Below, one piece after another: positions 1 to 23,818 of a DNA stretch of 64,000 nucleotides. How positions within the stretch are numbered: the first letter of the stretch is position 1; each line of letters begins with the position of its first letter. Position numbers and translations under genes: made by a program. The DNA is from Diabrotica undecimpunctata. Taxonomy: Eukaryota; Arthropoda; Insecta; Coleoptera; Chrysomelidae. Location of the stretch: NCBI RefSeq assembly GCF_040954645.1, contig NC_092810.1, positions 7,424,185 through 7,488,184 on the forward strand, in the 5' to 3' direction. The notes below the pieces were generated by a model. It was not told where the DNA came from. It searched no databases and saw only the letters and a program-made list of their open reading frames with translations.

Positions 1-554
1 CACAGGGTTTGCGACTGGCGCATATCGTGATTATCGATATTGGGCACATCCTGAAGGGATTCCAGCAAAAAAATAGCTTCCTATGGAAAATGTCCAATCC
101 AAAACAGATCCCGCCTAAACTATTAGTATTATTCAAAAACACCAATTTTGCAATATACTTTTTGTTTATTATGCGATTTTAATTGAGCATATCTCATTTT
201 GTGTATCTTTTTTCCCAAAAAAAGTTGTCTGTTGATGTCAAATCTCTAAATAGACAAATTTTAAGTTATGAGTTTGATGTTTTGATTCTTTTTTTTTTAA
301 TAGGTCCACTAAAAAATTGATCAATCCCTAAAATGGGAGTATTTTGTAGATAGTTTCTGCTATGTCACACTACACATGTCAACTGTCAAACCCTTCTATA
401 GAGTTGTGTCAAGTAAAAAAAATAACTTGATTGTCCTAGGATGGTTGCACATCATGCGCAATGTGTGTTCTCAAAACGCTCTGCTACACGTTTTTCAGAT
501 TCCAATGCTTTCATGTTGGAATGATTTGTTTTTCGAATTGCACTAATTAGTACG
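1..554. other. AT-rich stretch, no gene recognised
   Basis: No gene or complete element is recognised. A short plus-strand frame enters at the left edge and stops at about base 76. It is too short to assign and may be the end of something outside the window. Confidence 0.4.
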
Positions 555-3310
555 AATAATAGGTTAACTTTAACGAAAGTACAAACTGAATATAGCCGCA
601 AATGTCAACCATGAAAAAAAAATATTTCGGTTTGGCAGTTTTGGCATGTTTTTATGATGTATATGTTGTATGCTTCAAATATAAAGAGAGAATGCTTTAG
701 AAAAGTACATTTTAATTATATTATGTTATGAATTCTGCAACTTTTAATTTATATAAAACAAGAACGAGTCAATATTTGTTTTTTGGAGATTCATCATCAT
801 CATGCAAACTTCTGTCCACTGCTGAACATAGATCTCTACCATTTTTTGCCACTCTTCACGGTTCTGTGCATTTTGTTGCCATTTTTTGGATACTCGTTTA
901 ATGTCGTCCATCCAGCGTGTTGGTGGTCGTCCTCTGCTGAGTTTGTCTTCTCTTGGGCGCCAGTCAATTAGTTTTCTGGTCCATCTTGAGTCTTTTAGTC
1001 TCGCTATGTGACCTGCCCAATTCCATTTCAGTATGGCTATACGTTCGACGATATCAGTGATACCTATTCTTTTCCTTAGGTCTTGGTTCCTTATTTTGTC
1101 TTTTTTGTCACGCCGAGAATTGATCTTTCCATGCGTCTTTGCGTCACTCGCATTTTTAGTGCTGTTGTTTTTGTGTCCGTGAGAGTTTCTGCTCCGTATG
1201 TCATAATAGAAAGAACGCATTAGTCAAATGTCTTCCGTTTCATAGCTAAGTGTTATTCGTCGTTGAAATTCACAGGTCTGATTATCCTTGCTGATTCTGA
1301 TTTAATGACCGAGATGTATGTTCTTTTCTGTCAATTCTACCACTTGATTTTGGATGGTTAGGTGTTCGCTGTGAACCAAATGTGTCATAAATTTGGTCTT
1401 GCTAATGTTCATTTTTAGACCTATTGTTGAAGATACATTTTCTAATTCTTGTAGCGTTTGTTGTGTTCACGCAGATCTTCGCTAAAAGTACTATATCGTC
1501 GGCAAAACGCAGATGATTGAGCATTTCCCCGTCTATTTTTATTCCTCTATTTTCCCACTTTAGCATTTTAAAGGCGTATTCGAGGGCCGTTATACAGAGT
1601 GTCGCCCTGTCTCACACCTCGCTCTATATGAATTTTTCTGGTGGTATCATGTAGTTTTACACGCATCGTGGCGTTTTGGTACAATGTTTGTACTAACTTT
1701 GTAAGCCGGTAGTCTATTCTACTATTGTTCAGGGCAGTTATAATGCTGTCTAATTCCACGGTATCGAAGGCTTTGTGGAAGTCTACGAAGATAAATACCA
1801 GTGATCTGTTATATTCTATCGATTTTTCTATTAAGGTTTTTACTGTTTGTAGGTGATCGTTTGTTCCGAATTTTGAGCGGAAGCCAGCTTGTTCTCGGGT
1901 TGGTAGAAATCCAACTGTTTTTCTAGTCTTGTAATTATTCGGGTAAACATTTTATAGATGTGGTTCAATAAGCTGAATGGTCTACAGTTTTTTAGGTGCG
2001 CCTTGTCTCCTTTCTTGTGTAGTAAAATTGTTACTGCATTGTTCCACGTTTCCGGTATACAACAATCTGTTAGACAAAGGTTAAACAAAATTTTTATTTG
2101 GTTGAGAAGGTTACGTCCGCCCATCTTTATAGCTTCTATTACGACTCCATCTTCCTCTGGTGGTTTGTTGTTTTCATCTTTTTCACTGCGTCTTGGATTT
2201 CACTTAGTGTGATCTCTAGCATGAACTCTGAACTCTGGTTGATGATTTTGATTTTGCGAGATGCGGCGGCTTCCAAGTCCGTTTGGTCTTCTCTTTGACT
2301 TGAGTATAGTTCTTGATAGAAGTCTTCAACTATTCAAGTCTTCTCTATTTGATATGTAGATTCCTTCTTTGTTCTTTAGTTTGTGTATTTCACATTTTCC
2401 ATTGTTTAGCCGTTTTCTCAGGACTTTCAGACTTTTATTCTCTTCTATAGTTCGGTGGACTTTTTCATTCTTAAATTTTCTTAAATCTTTACTTATAGCT
2501 TTTGATACTTTTATTTATTTTTCGAATTTTTCTTCGACAATACTTTCGTTTTCTTTGATTTCTCTTCTAGTTTCCATTAGTTGTTTTGTTTCAATGGTTA
2601 TTTTTTCGTCTTGGCGTCTTTTAGGGCAGCGTTTTACTTGAGCCTCTCGAATAGCTTCTACGATATTTTCCTTTAGGGTATTTACATTATTTATGAATTC
2701 ATTTTGTTGTAGGATTTTATTGATATTGTCTTGGTATTCATTTAAAATCGTTGGGGCGTTTCATATCGGGTAGGCCTTCTTCCTAATTATTTTGCAACTT
2801 TCTGTTATTAAGTCTAATTTTAGTTTGGCTCATACCATTATATGATCGCTGCCTGTGGTAAAGCTATTAAAGACCGTGACATCGTTGAATATATGTGTTT
2901 TGTCACTGATTATGTAGTCTATCTCGTTTCTGATCTTGCCATCTGAGCTTTTCCTTTTCTTTGGAGATTAATTGTATTTAATTGTTGTTTTTTTTTTAAT
3001 TGCTCTTTGATAGTTGACATCGTCAAACCACCAGTTGACAGATTGCAACCGATATTTGCAATTAATCTCGAAATATACAAATATTTACTCGTTATTGTTT
3101 TAAATAAATTAAAAATTGCAGAATTCATAAAATAATGTAATCAAAATGTACTTTTTAAAAGATTTCTCTCTTTATATGTGAAACATACAACATATGCACT
3201 ATAAAACATCCCATCACTACCAAACCGAAATGTTTTGTTCCATGGTTGACATTTGCGGCTATATTCAGCTTGTATTTTCCTTAAAATTCAACCCGAATAA
3301 TGTTTTTGTA
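555..3310. repeat. Foldback (long inverted repeat) element split by a LINE
   Basis: About 555-791 on the plus strand matches the reverse complement of about 3060-3310 over some 240 bp with scattered mismatches. Shared blocks include 'tatagccgcaaatgtcaacc' and 'ataaagagagaa'. The two arms are separated by the LINE at 792-2959 plus roughly 90 bp of unique loop. Removing the LINE leaves a foldback of about 580 bp, so the foldback is the older insertion. No protein is encoded in the arms. It looks like a non-autonomous DNA element, but the superfamily cannot be told because the outer ends are diffuse. Confidence 0.7.
792..2959 (-). mobile_element. RTE-like non-LTR retrotransposon, 5'-truncated and decayed
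   Basis: Minus-strand frames give the parts of a LINE polyprotein in order: the end of an endonuclease domain near 2.8-2.95 kb (SDHIMV), RT fingers near 1.84-2.12 kb (ETWNNAVTILLHKKGD), an AFDTVE motif near 1.75 kb, GVRQGDT near 1.61 kb, FADDIVLLA near 1.5 kb, and the C-terminal [11 protein letters not shown]...RGRPPTRW domain at 744-1220. Frameshifts and stops break it, so it is dead. The 3' end has a short ATG/ATC repeat. The 10-bp sequence TTTGGAGATT flanks it at 782-791 and 2960-2969 and is read as the target-site duplication (TSD). Confidence 0.85.
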
Positions 3311-3989
3311 CGTTCAGAGTCACTGTTAAAAAAAATGTATAAGTAAAATCAAACACATGCATTGAAACAAGATGAAAGAAAAACTTTGTTGAAACGGGTT
3401 CAGTTAGAAGATCAATATCCTCTTTTCGGCTCACTTTCCGCGCAAGGGATGGTGTAGAGTTTATCAGCTTTTATGTTAGCCAATAATAGATTGTACTGAT
3501 TTGTTGTCTATCTGTAAGTATGAACCGTAATAAAATATTTTTACGTTTACAATCACTTAAATAAAACAGAAAAAAGAAAATTAGAATACATGCAATGAAA
3601 ATGAAGATAAAAGAAAAACTTTCATGAAACGAGACAACTCACATAGGAAATGTATGTAACATATTAAAATTTATGGGAACAAATAATAACCTTAAAACAT
3701 AAACGACAAACTTATCACGATGAGATAACAGCAAAGAAACAAAGTACAAAATGGAAGAATACAGTTTACACATAAAAATATATACCTCATCCTCATCCTT
3801 GAATGTTTAACCACAACCAATAAATATTGATACTTACAGTTTTTTATTCGTCTTGTTCTTTAGAAAACGCATTCATTTATTAGTAAAGTGAATCAAGTAA
3901 AATAGTGCACTGATATTATATACATTTTTATAGTACTGCCAGCATCTGTATATTATTAAAATATTATCAACACCATAAATATATTTGAG
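3311..3989. other. AT-rich stretch with a diverged short direct repeat
   Basis: No gene is recognised. A block around 3350-3400 (acatgcattgaaacaaga, then aaagaaaaacttt) recurs in diverged form at 3590-3630, about 230 bp on. Confidence 0.35.
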
Positions 3990-4610
3990 GAAATGAAAAA
4001 TATACTTTCAGTCATGAAACAAGTTTTTTTATTTTTATATAAATGTGTAAGGTTTAATTTAGTTCTTAATGAATGTCTTCCATTCTTTTCGGTTTCGTGG
4101 CAATATCCTTGCGGTTGTTCATATCACTCCTCTTATCTCCAATATCTTCACGATTACTTCATCCCATGTCTGCCTTGGTTTTCCTTTTTTGTTTTGTTTT
4201 TCAATATTTTTGCTTCCCACACTCTTCTGACTGGTACGGTATTATTCATCCAGTGTAAATGGCTCCACCAACTCAGCTGCCTCTGTTTTACTAACTCCAA
4301 TGTGGATTTTAGTTAGTTCTTTATATCTGTGTTCTTTATTATATCCATTTTGGTAACGCATTTAACATTTCTTTATAACTTCTTATTCAGTACCCATGAT
4401 TCGCTGCCAAAAGTCAATACAGGTCTATAAACTACTTCTAAATATCCAGTTTTTTCTATTATTACTCCTAAGTCTGTAAAAGTTTAACCTTATATTATTT
4501 TTGTTCCTTTAATTTCTATTTTAAGTTTTGTTTCTCTTGTTTCTCCTATCTGCATAACTTCTGTTTTGTTAATATTTATCTCCATTCCTTCATTGCACTG
4601 GGACTGTATG
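3990..4610 (-). mobile_element. LINE relic (end of RT domain and C-terminal domain)
   Basis: The minus strand, in shifting frames, reads the RT thumb and C-terminal region of a LINE: NKTEVMQIGETRETKLKIEI, then LTFGSESWVLNKKL, then RQLSWWSHLHWMNNTVPVRRVWEAK. Several stops and frameshifts are present. It ends where a plus-strand RTE 5' fragment begins. Family placement within LINEs is not certain. Confidence 0.65.
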
Positions 4611-4639
4611 ATCCATACAGGTCTAGTGTAAAGTACTTA

Positions 4640-5050
4640 CAGGCGACATCTACATCTTAGTTCAACCGGCTGTGAGACTGCGATCAGGCAGGCAACGGGA
4701 AACCACCTGAATGTCTTCCCAGAGAGCGTTATGAAATGACGGCTAAACAAGAAAATTCTGTGCTCTGCAATCCGGCTAGCAACCGGTGCCATATCGATTC
4801 CGGATCGAATGGTGTGAAATGGGCGACCGGCAGATGATTGTGGACGACCAGGCAATATCTGCGAAATGGAAGATCAAACTTACCATTTCATAAAAAACAC
4901 CGCATCGCAACATGGAATGTTAGGGGGCTGCTACAGCCAGGTAAATTGTATATATTAGAAAATGAACTGATCAAGGAGAAGATAGATATTTGTGGGATAT
5001 CTGAGACACACTGGGAAGGCTAAGGACATTGGGAAGCCACTCACTACAAA
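4640..5050 (+). mobile_element. 5' fragment of an RTE-like LINE (start of endonuclease domain)
   Basis: The plus-strand frame at 4838-5023 contains RIATWNVRGLLQPGKL and GISETHWEG, the first two motifs of an apurinic-type LINE endonuclease. Upstream, 4640-4837 looks like the matching 5' leader. The frame stops just after GISETHWEG and a tandem repeat starts, so this is a 5' piece with the rest missing. That is the reverse of normal LINE truncation and suggests a later deletion or recombination. Confidence 0.7.
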
Positions 5051-5525
5051 GTGTGCGAGGCACCTGGTGCAGAGGACGGCCTCCGCTCCAGGAGTTTTAT
5101 GTAAATTCGATACAAAATCAGTGCAGACTTACTATTCGGTGGATTTTGACTAATATTATGTCGACGATGATGTTCAAGACACCTGGTGGCCAGGACGGCC
5201 TCTGATTCTACAGTTTCGTGGAAATTAAATACAAAATCAGTGCAAACTCATTACACACTGTAGTTGAACACTAATATCATGTCGGCGGTGGTGTCCGAGG
5301 CATCTTGTACTCAGGAGAAGACTGATCTCTTGGAGTTTGTGCATCAGAGACCATCATCGTTATGATATTAGTGATCAGCGAACCCAAAATCGCTTGAGTA
5401 ACGAGTTTGCACGGATTTTGTATCGAATTTACACAAAACTCTAGGACACGAGGGCAGTACTGGCACTAGGTACCTCACACATCATTGCTGTCATGATATT
5501 AGTATTTAGTGACCCAAAAAAAACC
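5051..5525. repeat. ~120-bp tandem repeat with an inverted unit
   Basis: Units begin at about 5051, 5172 and 5291 (gtgtgcgagg, gttcaagaca, gtgtccgagg), a period near 120 bp. Each full unit carries 'cctggtg...aggacggcctc', then 'aaattcgatacaaaatcagtg', then 'ctaatatcatgtcg'. From about 5345 the sequence turns round: 5350-5520 is the same unit in reverse complement (ttgtatcgaatttacacaaaa, then tagtgacccaaa). It resembles a small satellite block with a palindromic junction. Confidence 0.75.
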
Positions 5526-6600
5526 CAAGTAATGAATTGAAACTCTTGAAATATCCATTTATGTTTAGGCCCATGTGAGGAACAGTTAGCATAAAATCAA
5601 TTTTGCTTATAATCACTATATTGTATATGTATACTGTTACTTTTGTCATTATTTAGAGTTATGACCAAATCCTCAACATATGCCGAGATCAATTAAGTGG
5701 TATGATAATCGTTTAATTTAATTTTGTGAAAATTAAAGGAACAATTCTTAACAAACCCTATATCAACTCACATAATTTGGTTTGATCGAGTTAAAAATAC
5801 CTGGCAGTACTATGTAATTTGCCAAAGCAAAATGAAAAAAAATCTTATATTTAAGACCCAACCACAATTGAGATGAATCTAGCTGAAAAGCAGAAAGTTG
5901 TCTAAGAGACACTCACTGTTCCACAGCACTGCTCGTACTAATTCATTACGTCTATTGTCATCTTCTGCAAATAAAGAAAAAAATATATAGAAATGGTAGA
6001 TTTGATCTTATATCGCCAATTTTATATAATGTATCTTTGTGATTTACCATGCACACAGAGAACAGTGCAAATTAAAGAAAATATACTTCCAAAATTATAT
6101 AAGAAGCATAAAAAAGGAAGTGTATTATGTTCAGATTTTTTTGTCATGCATGATCATTGATATTCATAACTGTTTTCGAAATATTTGACAGCTTGTTATT
6201 CCTGTTCTTCTCCCCATTCCAGGTTCGTAAGATAGAAGAATTTGCGTCGCAAAAACTTTCTTTTGTCCTTCTTAAACGGTCATTTGTAGAATGCTGACTT
6301 ATTTTATTTTATTTTATTTTATTTATTTATTCACCATTTTTATTTTTTCATTGCATTGTCTAAATCGTTTTCTATTATCGTCTTAAGCAAAATAGGTGTG
6401 CGATTTTTTTGTTTCATATAAAAAATAAAAAACATGGCACCTGACGGTAATTAAGGAGTGCAGACTTCATAAAAGCTACATCATAGTTGTGGTGTAGAAT
6501 TGGTTCATCTACAGCAGACATCATCAAAGGTAATACAGGAATAGATTTAGTTCTCGGTCGTTCCAGTCAATCACTGACTAGTTTTGTTGAGTATCTGCAG
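5526..6600. other. AT-rich stretch downstream of Gps2
   Basis: No independent gene is recognised. It holds one possible terminal Gps2 exon (5879-5964, listed separately) and a short ATTTT microsatellite near 6300-6325. Confidence 0.35.
5879..5964 (-). CDS. Candidate last exon of Gps2 (weak)
   Basis: A strong acceptor (polypyrimidine tract then ttgcag) lies at 5965-5970 on the minus strand. The following 86 bases continue the phase left by the second Gps2 exon (phase 1), giving 29 codons that end in TAG at 5879-5881. If used, the protein would be about 239 aa, shorter than mammalian GPS2 at about 327 aa. I see no match to the usual GPS2 C-terminus, so this could be a coincidental splice site. 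Confidence 0.2.
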
Positions 6601-6789
6601 TATTTGTAGCCTTTGTGTGCCACCAGGAACTGTCAGTGTATAGAAATTTTCGGTGCACCTGGAGAGGAGTGTCTATACATAATTTTTTTAGCTTTGTCTC
6701 TTATTTTATTTTCTATTTTATCTTCTAAAAGCTTTTTAGTTTTTTCAGTTGCTATTGAAAATATTGCTAAAGCTTTTCGCTCTTGTGTT

Positions 6790-7200
6790 AAAACTATGTT
6801 AAGTCTTTAAAAATCGTCTATATTCCTCTCCACCAGGACAGCACTATCTGCATACCATAGTAATTTCATATCTGCATTTCTTATTTTATATCCGTTTCCT
6901 TTGTGTTCTTCCATTATTACCTCAACATGTTATAAGGTGATTGTAAATCATCTTTTCTGATATCAGTGCATACTTTAATAAGTTTTTCCCTGTTGCACAG
7001 TAATTCGATATCATCCTTCAGCTTATATAAAAGACTTATTCTAGGTCTATGTCAACACTGGAATACTGGTCTACTATATTCGGTAGATATTTCAAATACT
7101 TTCCTCATATTAAATACAACACCTGTACATGATCTTCCAGATCTTTTTGTTGTTCTTATGCTAGCAGTACTTGACAGCATTTAGTTTGTTAGTTATCATT
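6790..7200 (-). mobile_element. Decayed LINE reverse transcriptase fragment
   Basis: The minus strand reads GRSCTG near 7.13 kb and NADMKLLWYADSAVLV near 6.85-6.90 kb, which correspond to the RT fingers and the YADD box of LINEs. The catalytic box reads YADS, so the second Asp is lost. Multiple stops are present. It resembles the family at 49.1-50.1 kb. Confidence 0.55.
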
Positions 7201-7870
7201 TTGGTGGTAAATTTTCGAATTGTCTTCAGTACATTCATGCTTCTATAACTGAAAAGGGTTCTGTGCAATATGCAATGCATAAACATTGACATTGTTATAG
7301 TTAGTCTCTAGCTGAAATTATATTATGTACAAGGATCTTTTACAATACTTTTCTGATTTTTATGTTATATAATGATTCATCATATTTTGTTATTGGATGA
7401 AAAGTTGATTTTAAACAATCTCTTTCTTGGTGATATGTCTCTTTAATATACTTTTGTAATCCTTCAATTTTTCACCTGATCAGTTTACTGGTGCTACCAA
7501 TCATTTTATACAATAAATGTACAATTTTTGTTCCTGTTATCTGTTTGAGGTTTCTAGGTAAGTTTGCAACATCTTTTTATTAAACTTTTCAATTTCTTTA
7601 CCGGCTGTTCCATACAATTCTATTTGACAGTACTATTTTTTATTGATCTCATAATAATCTATTGGTAAAATTTTTTGTCAATTATTATTTATTTACTAGC
7701 GATTCATTGGCAAATTGTTTTTGGTTGGTTTTTTGCAGAGAGCTATTCCTTTCAATAAATAAAAAAATTATGATGAAAACTGAAATAAAATTAAGGGGTT
7801 TTAGTTTATCTATCTTAGAAGAATACTTAAGATCTAAATTCTACTGAAACATTCAAATACTTAAACTTAC
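7201..7870. other. AT-rich intron or intergenic stretch
   Basis: No gene is recognised between the LINE relic and the second Gps2 exon. If Gps2 has exons further downstream, this is intron. Confidence 0.3.
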
Positions 7871-8989
7871 TTTGAGGAGATCCCTGGTAAGAAGAAGTCC
7901 CCACTGTGGGTGTTTTGTAACCATAATTATGATACATTGTAACAGGTACTTGTGGTGGCGGACTAGGACTCCTAGGTCTTTTCGACTGTTTAAAAACTGT
8001 TTGTTGGGGTGGCTGTGGCTGTTGTTGAGGCATAGGAACCAATCGTGGAGGTTGAGGAGGCTGTTGTTGTTGCTGTTGTTGTTGTGGTGGTGGTTGGAAT
8101 TGGGGCTGCTGTTGAATATATAGTTGTGGATGTACCATATTTCCTGGTATTTGTTGTAAAGATATTAAGTTTTCTCTGAAATAAAACAACCGTTAATCTG
8201 ACACCCTTCATTTTTAAAATATGTAAAAAATGTTGAAACATTTTAACCCTCAAAAATCACCTCTTACAATGAAATTATATAAAATATTTGTTTTAATATA
8301 TTTAAGAGTTTTATAGGATTTATAGGAACAAAGATTTTCACCCTAAAACCATACAGAATTATTTACTTCCCACAAGGTTAGTGATAGAGTTGGTAATAAA
8401 TTAGTGAAAATGGGTGAAAAAATATGCCATGGGCGAAAAGGCTTTTTTTAATTCTGCTAACTTGAACTTTAAGTCAGCAGGGTAGTCAATCGCCCGCATT
8501 AAGGGTGGTTTAGGGTGAAAAATGATTAGGGTGGTAATAAATTAGTGAAAAATATGGAGTAGGTTAAATGGGACACCACTTATGTGTCCAAGCTAGCTTA
8601 AGGCTCTTTGTAATAATATATATATAAGATATTAGCGAACACTAAACATATACTACATACGTATTTTCCTTCTGTCGCCTCCTATTATCGTCTTCATTTA
8701 AAACCTTTTTTAATTGTAAAAATAACTGATGCTTTTCTTCTTTTAAGTGGGTCAACTTTTGTTCAAGCTGTAGAATTTGATCTCTCGTTTCCCCCAAAGT
8801 CATGACATCTTGCTGCTCTCTGGCTTCCCGTTCTTTTCTTAACCTTTCTTCTTCAACTTCTTGTTCCCTTTCTTGTTTTTTCCTGGCTCTTTCTCTTAAT
8901 ATATGATTTTTCAGTACTTTCCACATTTGTTCAGAATGGTCAGCTGCTTTCGAAGTTGTAGCTGTGTTTTCTGGTAAAACTGTAGGCAT
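7871..8989 (-). CDS. Gps2: G protein pathway suppressor 2 (GPS2), partial gene model
   Basis: GPS2 is a nuclear co-repressor subunit that binds NCoR/SMRT-HDAC3. Exon 1 (8661-8989) starts at ATG 8987-8989; an in-frame stop lies just upstream, and the longer frame from 9016 has no ATG. It encodes a Glu/Arg-rich coiled coil with the family signature EEKHQLFLQLKKVLNEDDN at about residues 84-102, followed by an RRR cluster. The donor is gtatgt. Exon 2 (7871-8175) follows a ttatttcag acceptor in phase and is Gln/Pro-rich (poly-Gln run), then GTSSYQGSPQ, which resembles the GPS2 QGSPGG region. It ends at a gtaagt donor, so at least one 3' exon is missing from this model. The 485-bp intron contains a repeated 'ggtaataaattagtgaaaa'. 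Confidence 0.85.
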
Positions 8990-9633
8990 TTTAGGAATTT
9001 TTAAGGATTTTGGCAAACGTTTAACGGTAAAGAACTTTTTGTATTAAATATCACTATTCACTATATTGTATATTTTGATGACAACTATTGGACTTGAAAA
9101 TGAAAAGTTTAATAACCTTTAATAAATGTCATATGTCAAACAGACCAACGCCAAATAAATAAACTGAAAGTTAAAATTAAACCTAGATTGGTAACAAGGA
9201 TAGCTAAAGTAAACGCAATTTTTATTTGTGCACCCTTCCGTTTGGTGGCATTGCCAGTCTCGTTCCTGGGCAATGTTCGTTGTCATCACAGATAAATTAA
9301 ACTTGGTGGGAGTGTGCTGTGGTTGTCAGTTTATGTCAAAGTCCAAGGTTGGTAAATAGACATGTTGTCTGGTAACTTTACACCGATCAGCGTCGAGAAT
9401 CTAATGGCAGGAAGACGTCACTGAGAATGCTACTTTCAAAATAGCGAGAGAAAGCGAAATGCTTTCAAATTCATTCACCTTACATGACATATTTCATTGT
9501 GTTAATGTCACAGTTACCATGCAACCTGTCTTTTAATAACCTTGATTAAAGTCAAATAAATAGTGCAAAAGGCACGGAACAAAAAGATACAATTTTAAAC
9601 GATTTTTAATTATTAATTATAGATTCGAACACA
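8990..9633. other. 5' flank of Gps2
   Basis: No coding sequence is recognised. The region directly upstream of the Gps2 start must contain its 5' UTR and promoter, but no clear TATA box or other element can be fixed. Confidence 0.35.
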
Positions 9634-9840
9634 TTACATGAAATAACAATAGAAACATGAAGAACTGAACAAAAAAGTTGTTATGTTCCAGTTTGCATGG
9701 ATACTACTAGCAAGTAATACCGTTTTCCAAGTCCACGAAATTACATGAATGTTTGATAAATGGGTGAATGCTGTTAAGAGCCCTAAAATAGAGAATGCTG
9801 CAACAGAAACTATAACAATTTTCATGTATGCGCTAGTCAT
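9634..9840 (-). CDS. Small hydrophobic ORF, function unknown (doubtful)
   Basis: A 68-codon minus-strand frame with two hydrophobic stretches, roughly residues 7-25 and 52-67. Reading the second ATG as the start gives a possible signal anchor (MKIVIVSVAAFSILGLL). A 'tatata' lies about 20 bp upstream of the first ATG on the coding strand. I recognise no family. In AT-rich DNA such frames occur by chance, so this is a weak candidate. Confidence 0.15.
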   Translation of the reverse strand: MTSAYMKIVIVSVAAFSILGLLTAFTHLSNIHVISWTWKTVLLASSIHANWNITTFLFSSSCFYCYFM

Positions 9841-10244
9841 TTTAAAGAGAGGAGTATATAATCAAAGTTGAACATAGAGGCACTAAGAGAACAGCAGTTT
9901 CAAGTTTGTTTTTACCACGACGAGGCTTGTATTCACATGTAATTTGGCATTAGAATAACAAAACAATTATTTGAATACTGACAAGTTCTTGTCACATCAG
10001 TTTTATAAATAAAGATTTTGTTCTATATTTAATTTTTTTAACCACTTTGGTATTTTAATGTAATGGAAAATAAATATAACCTCAACGTAACAAGAAAACC
10101 CAAATAGTATACGAAAAAAATTATACACATTATCATACAGAATAGGGATTTTTTGCTATTTTAGGATTGCATTGATTTTGCCTTACTTTAAAATGAGTTT
10201 ACAATCCAAGATAATTTTACGTGCCTTTTAATTTACCGCCATGT

Positions 10245-10475
10245 AATATATAGTGATGCACCCTGGCACTAGGCGATGAACCAATCGTTGTTTTACTCGT
10301 TAACATAGGACTGGCACTGCTATGTGGGAGCGTGCTGTGGACATAAAGTGTCAACGAACAACGCGCCATGTTTATATATAGTTACGCACCCTGGCACTAG
10401 GCGATGCACCAATCGTTGTTTTACTCGTTAACACGGACTGGCACTGTTACGTGTGAGTGTGCTGTGTAAGTAGTA
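10245..10475 (+). repeat. Two-copy tandem duplication, ~128-bp spacing
   Basis: About 95 bp starting with 'gcaccctggcactaggcgat' at 10258 recurs at 10386 with few changes, including 'accaatcgttgttttactcg' and 'gtgctgtg'. No coding frame runs through it. It may be a local duplication or a piece of a repeat family. Confidence 0.7.
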
Positions 10476-11483
10476 AACAAAAAAGCTTTTCAAGGACAAT
10501 GTTATGCTATGCAATTTTTTGCAGATAATATGTTATTTGAATATCATTTTCTCTTTGACTATCCATACAGGGTCGGCTTTCGAATTTTTAATTAGATTTA
10601 TTCATAAGTTTCTATCTTGTGTTATGGAATATTGACCCTCTTGTCTTGATCTTCTTTGATCTTTCTCTCCTACTCATTCCAACAAATTGTAACTCAGCGA
10701 TTCTTCGTGTTGATGGATGATCGGTGTTGAAATGTAATAATCTTCTGAATATGCTCAACTTTCTGACATTTGAACCATCCTGCTCTAATTCTATTACGTA
10801 CATCTCCATCTACTTAATCTTTTATATTTTCAAGATGATTTAGTTCCTGGCAAGCTTGGCAATAAGTGGCGCATTGCTGACTGTTTACTATACGTAAATC
10901 GCTTAAGGATGTCGGTCCACGTACATTGATTAACTGTAATCGCAGATAGAAGCATTCCCTTCTCTGTTCTCAACTCTTTTGTGTTGACATCCTAGGCTTG
11001 GGACTGGTATAGTAAAGTTCCTTGGCAAATTAAACAACTTGTAAATGTTACTGTTGTATAGAATACTTACAAATTACAGATGATTTTGGACAACGTGTAT
11101 AATTGAATAGTTGCGAAGCGAGGTATTCTTAGGTCTTCTCGATATCTCGTAACTATAGACAGTAGTAGTGGAAGTAGAATAATCATCATAGTTTGTGAGA
11201 AATCTTTGTGGGTACGTTTTAGCAAAATATATTTACGTAGAGTATTATAGAGACATCATTTAGTGAAGAGGCCGTTAACGAATTAAGCTGTTTATAAAAT
11301 TGTAGAATAAAAACAAGTATTGTAGCTGCATTTATTACATAATTTAATGCATAAATTTTCTGAATGTCATGAAAAAACTGACAAAAATATAATAGCTGAC
11401 AAGTCATCAAAAATTTGTGCAAAACAAATTTATAAAATAAGTTAAATTCTTTATAGTTAAACTAATAAATGCACATTTACGCT
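10476..11483. other. Intergenic stretch and 3' UTR of PDI copy A
   Basis: No gene is recognised at 10.48-11.25 kb. The part nearest the PDI A stop codon (about 11290-11483) is alignable with the 3' flank of PDI B at about 33.7-33.9 kb (shared 'ttctttatagttaaacta') and is read as the 3' UTR. A minus-strand AATAAA lies at 11331-11336. Confidence 0.5.
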
Positions 11484-23677
<12,194 letters not shown>

Positions 23678-23798
23678 ATCGACGATATTTCTGTTAAACG
23701 TACAAATATATTGAACAAGATTTACATTGAAAATATCCACACGATAACTAGCATCAACCAGGAAAATGGGAACTGACCGAATCGAATACTGAAAGAAA

Positions 23799-23818
23799 AG
23801 TGTGGGGGTTTTGATTGC
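23799..23818 (-). promoter_or_regulatory. Degenerate counterpart of an ER-stress-like element upstream of PDI A
   Basis: Aligned with the PDI B site at 56713-56731, the coding-strand half-sites here read GCAAT and ACACT, spaced by 10 bases. In B they read CCAAT and ACACG, spaced by 9. Flanking sequence is homologous, so this is the same ancestral site, damaged. About 60-70 bp between it and the start codon that are present in B are missing in A. Confidence 0.45.

Noticed and set aside
783..971. Plus-strand ORF opposite the first LINE
   Set aside because: Antisense of the LINE C-terminal domain with no family resemblance.
7872..8253. Leu/Trp-rich plus frame and Thr-rich minus frame over the Gps2 poly-Gln exon
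   Set aside because: Shadow frames of the CAG-type repeat. The Gln/Pro frame is the one in phase with the upstream exon.
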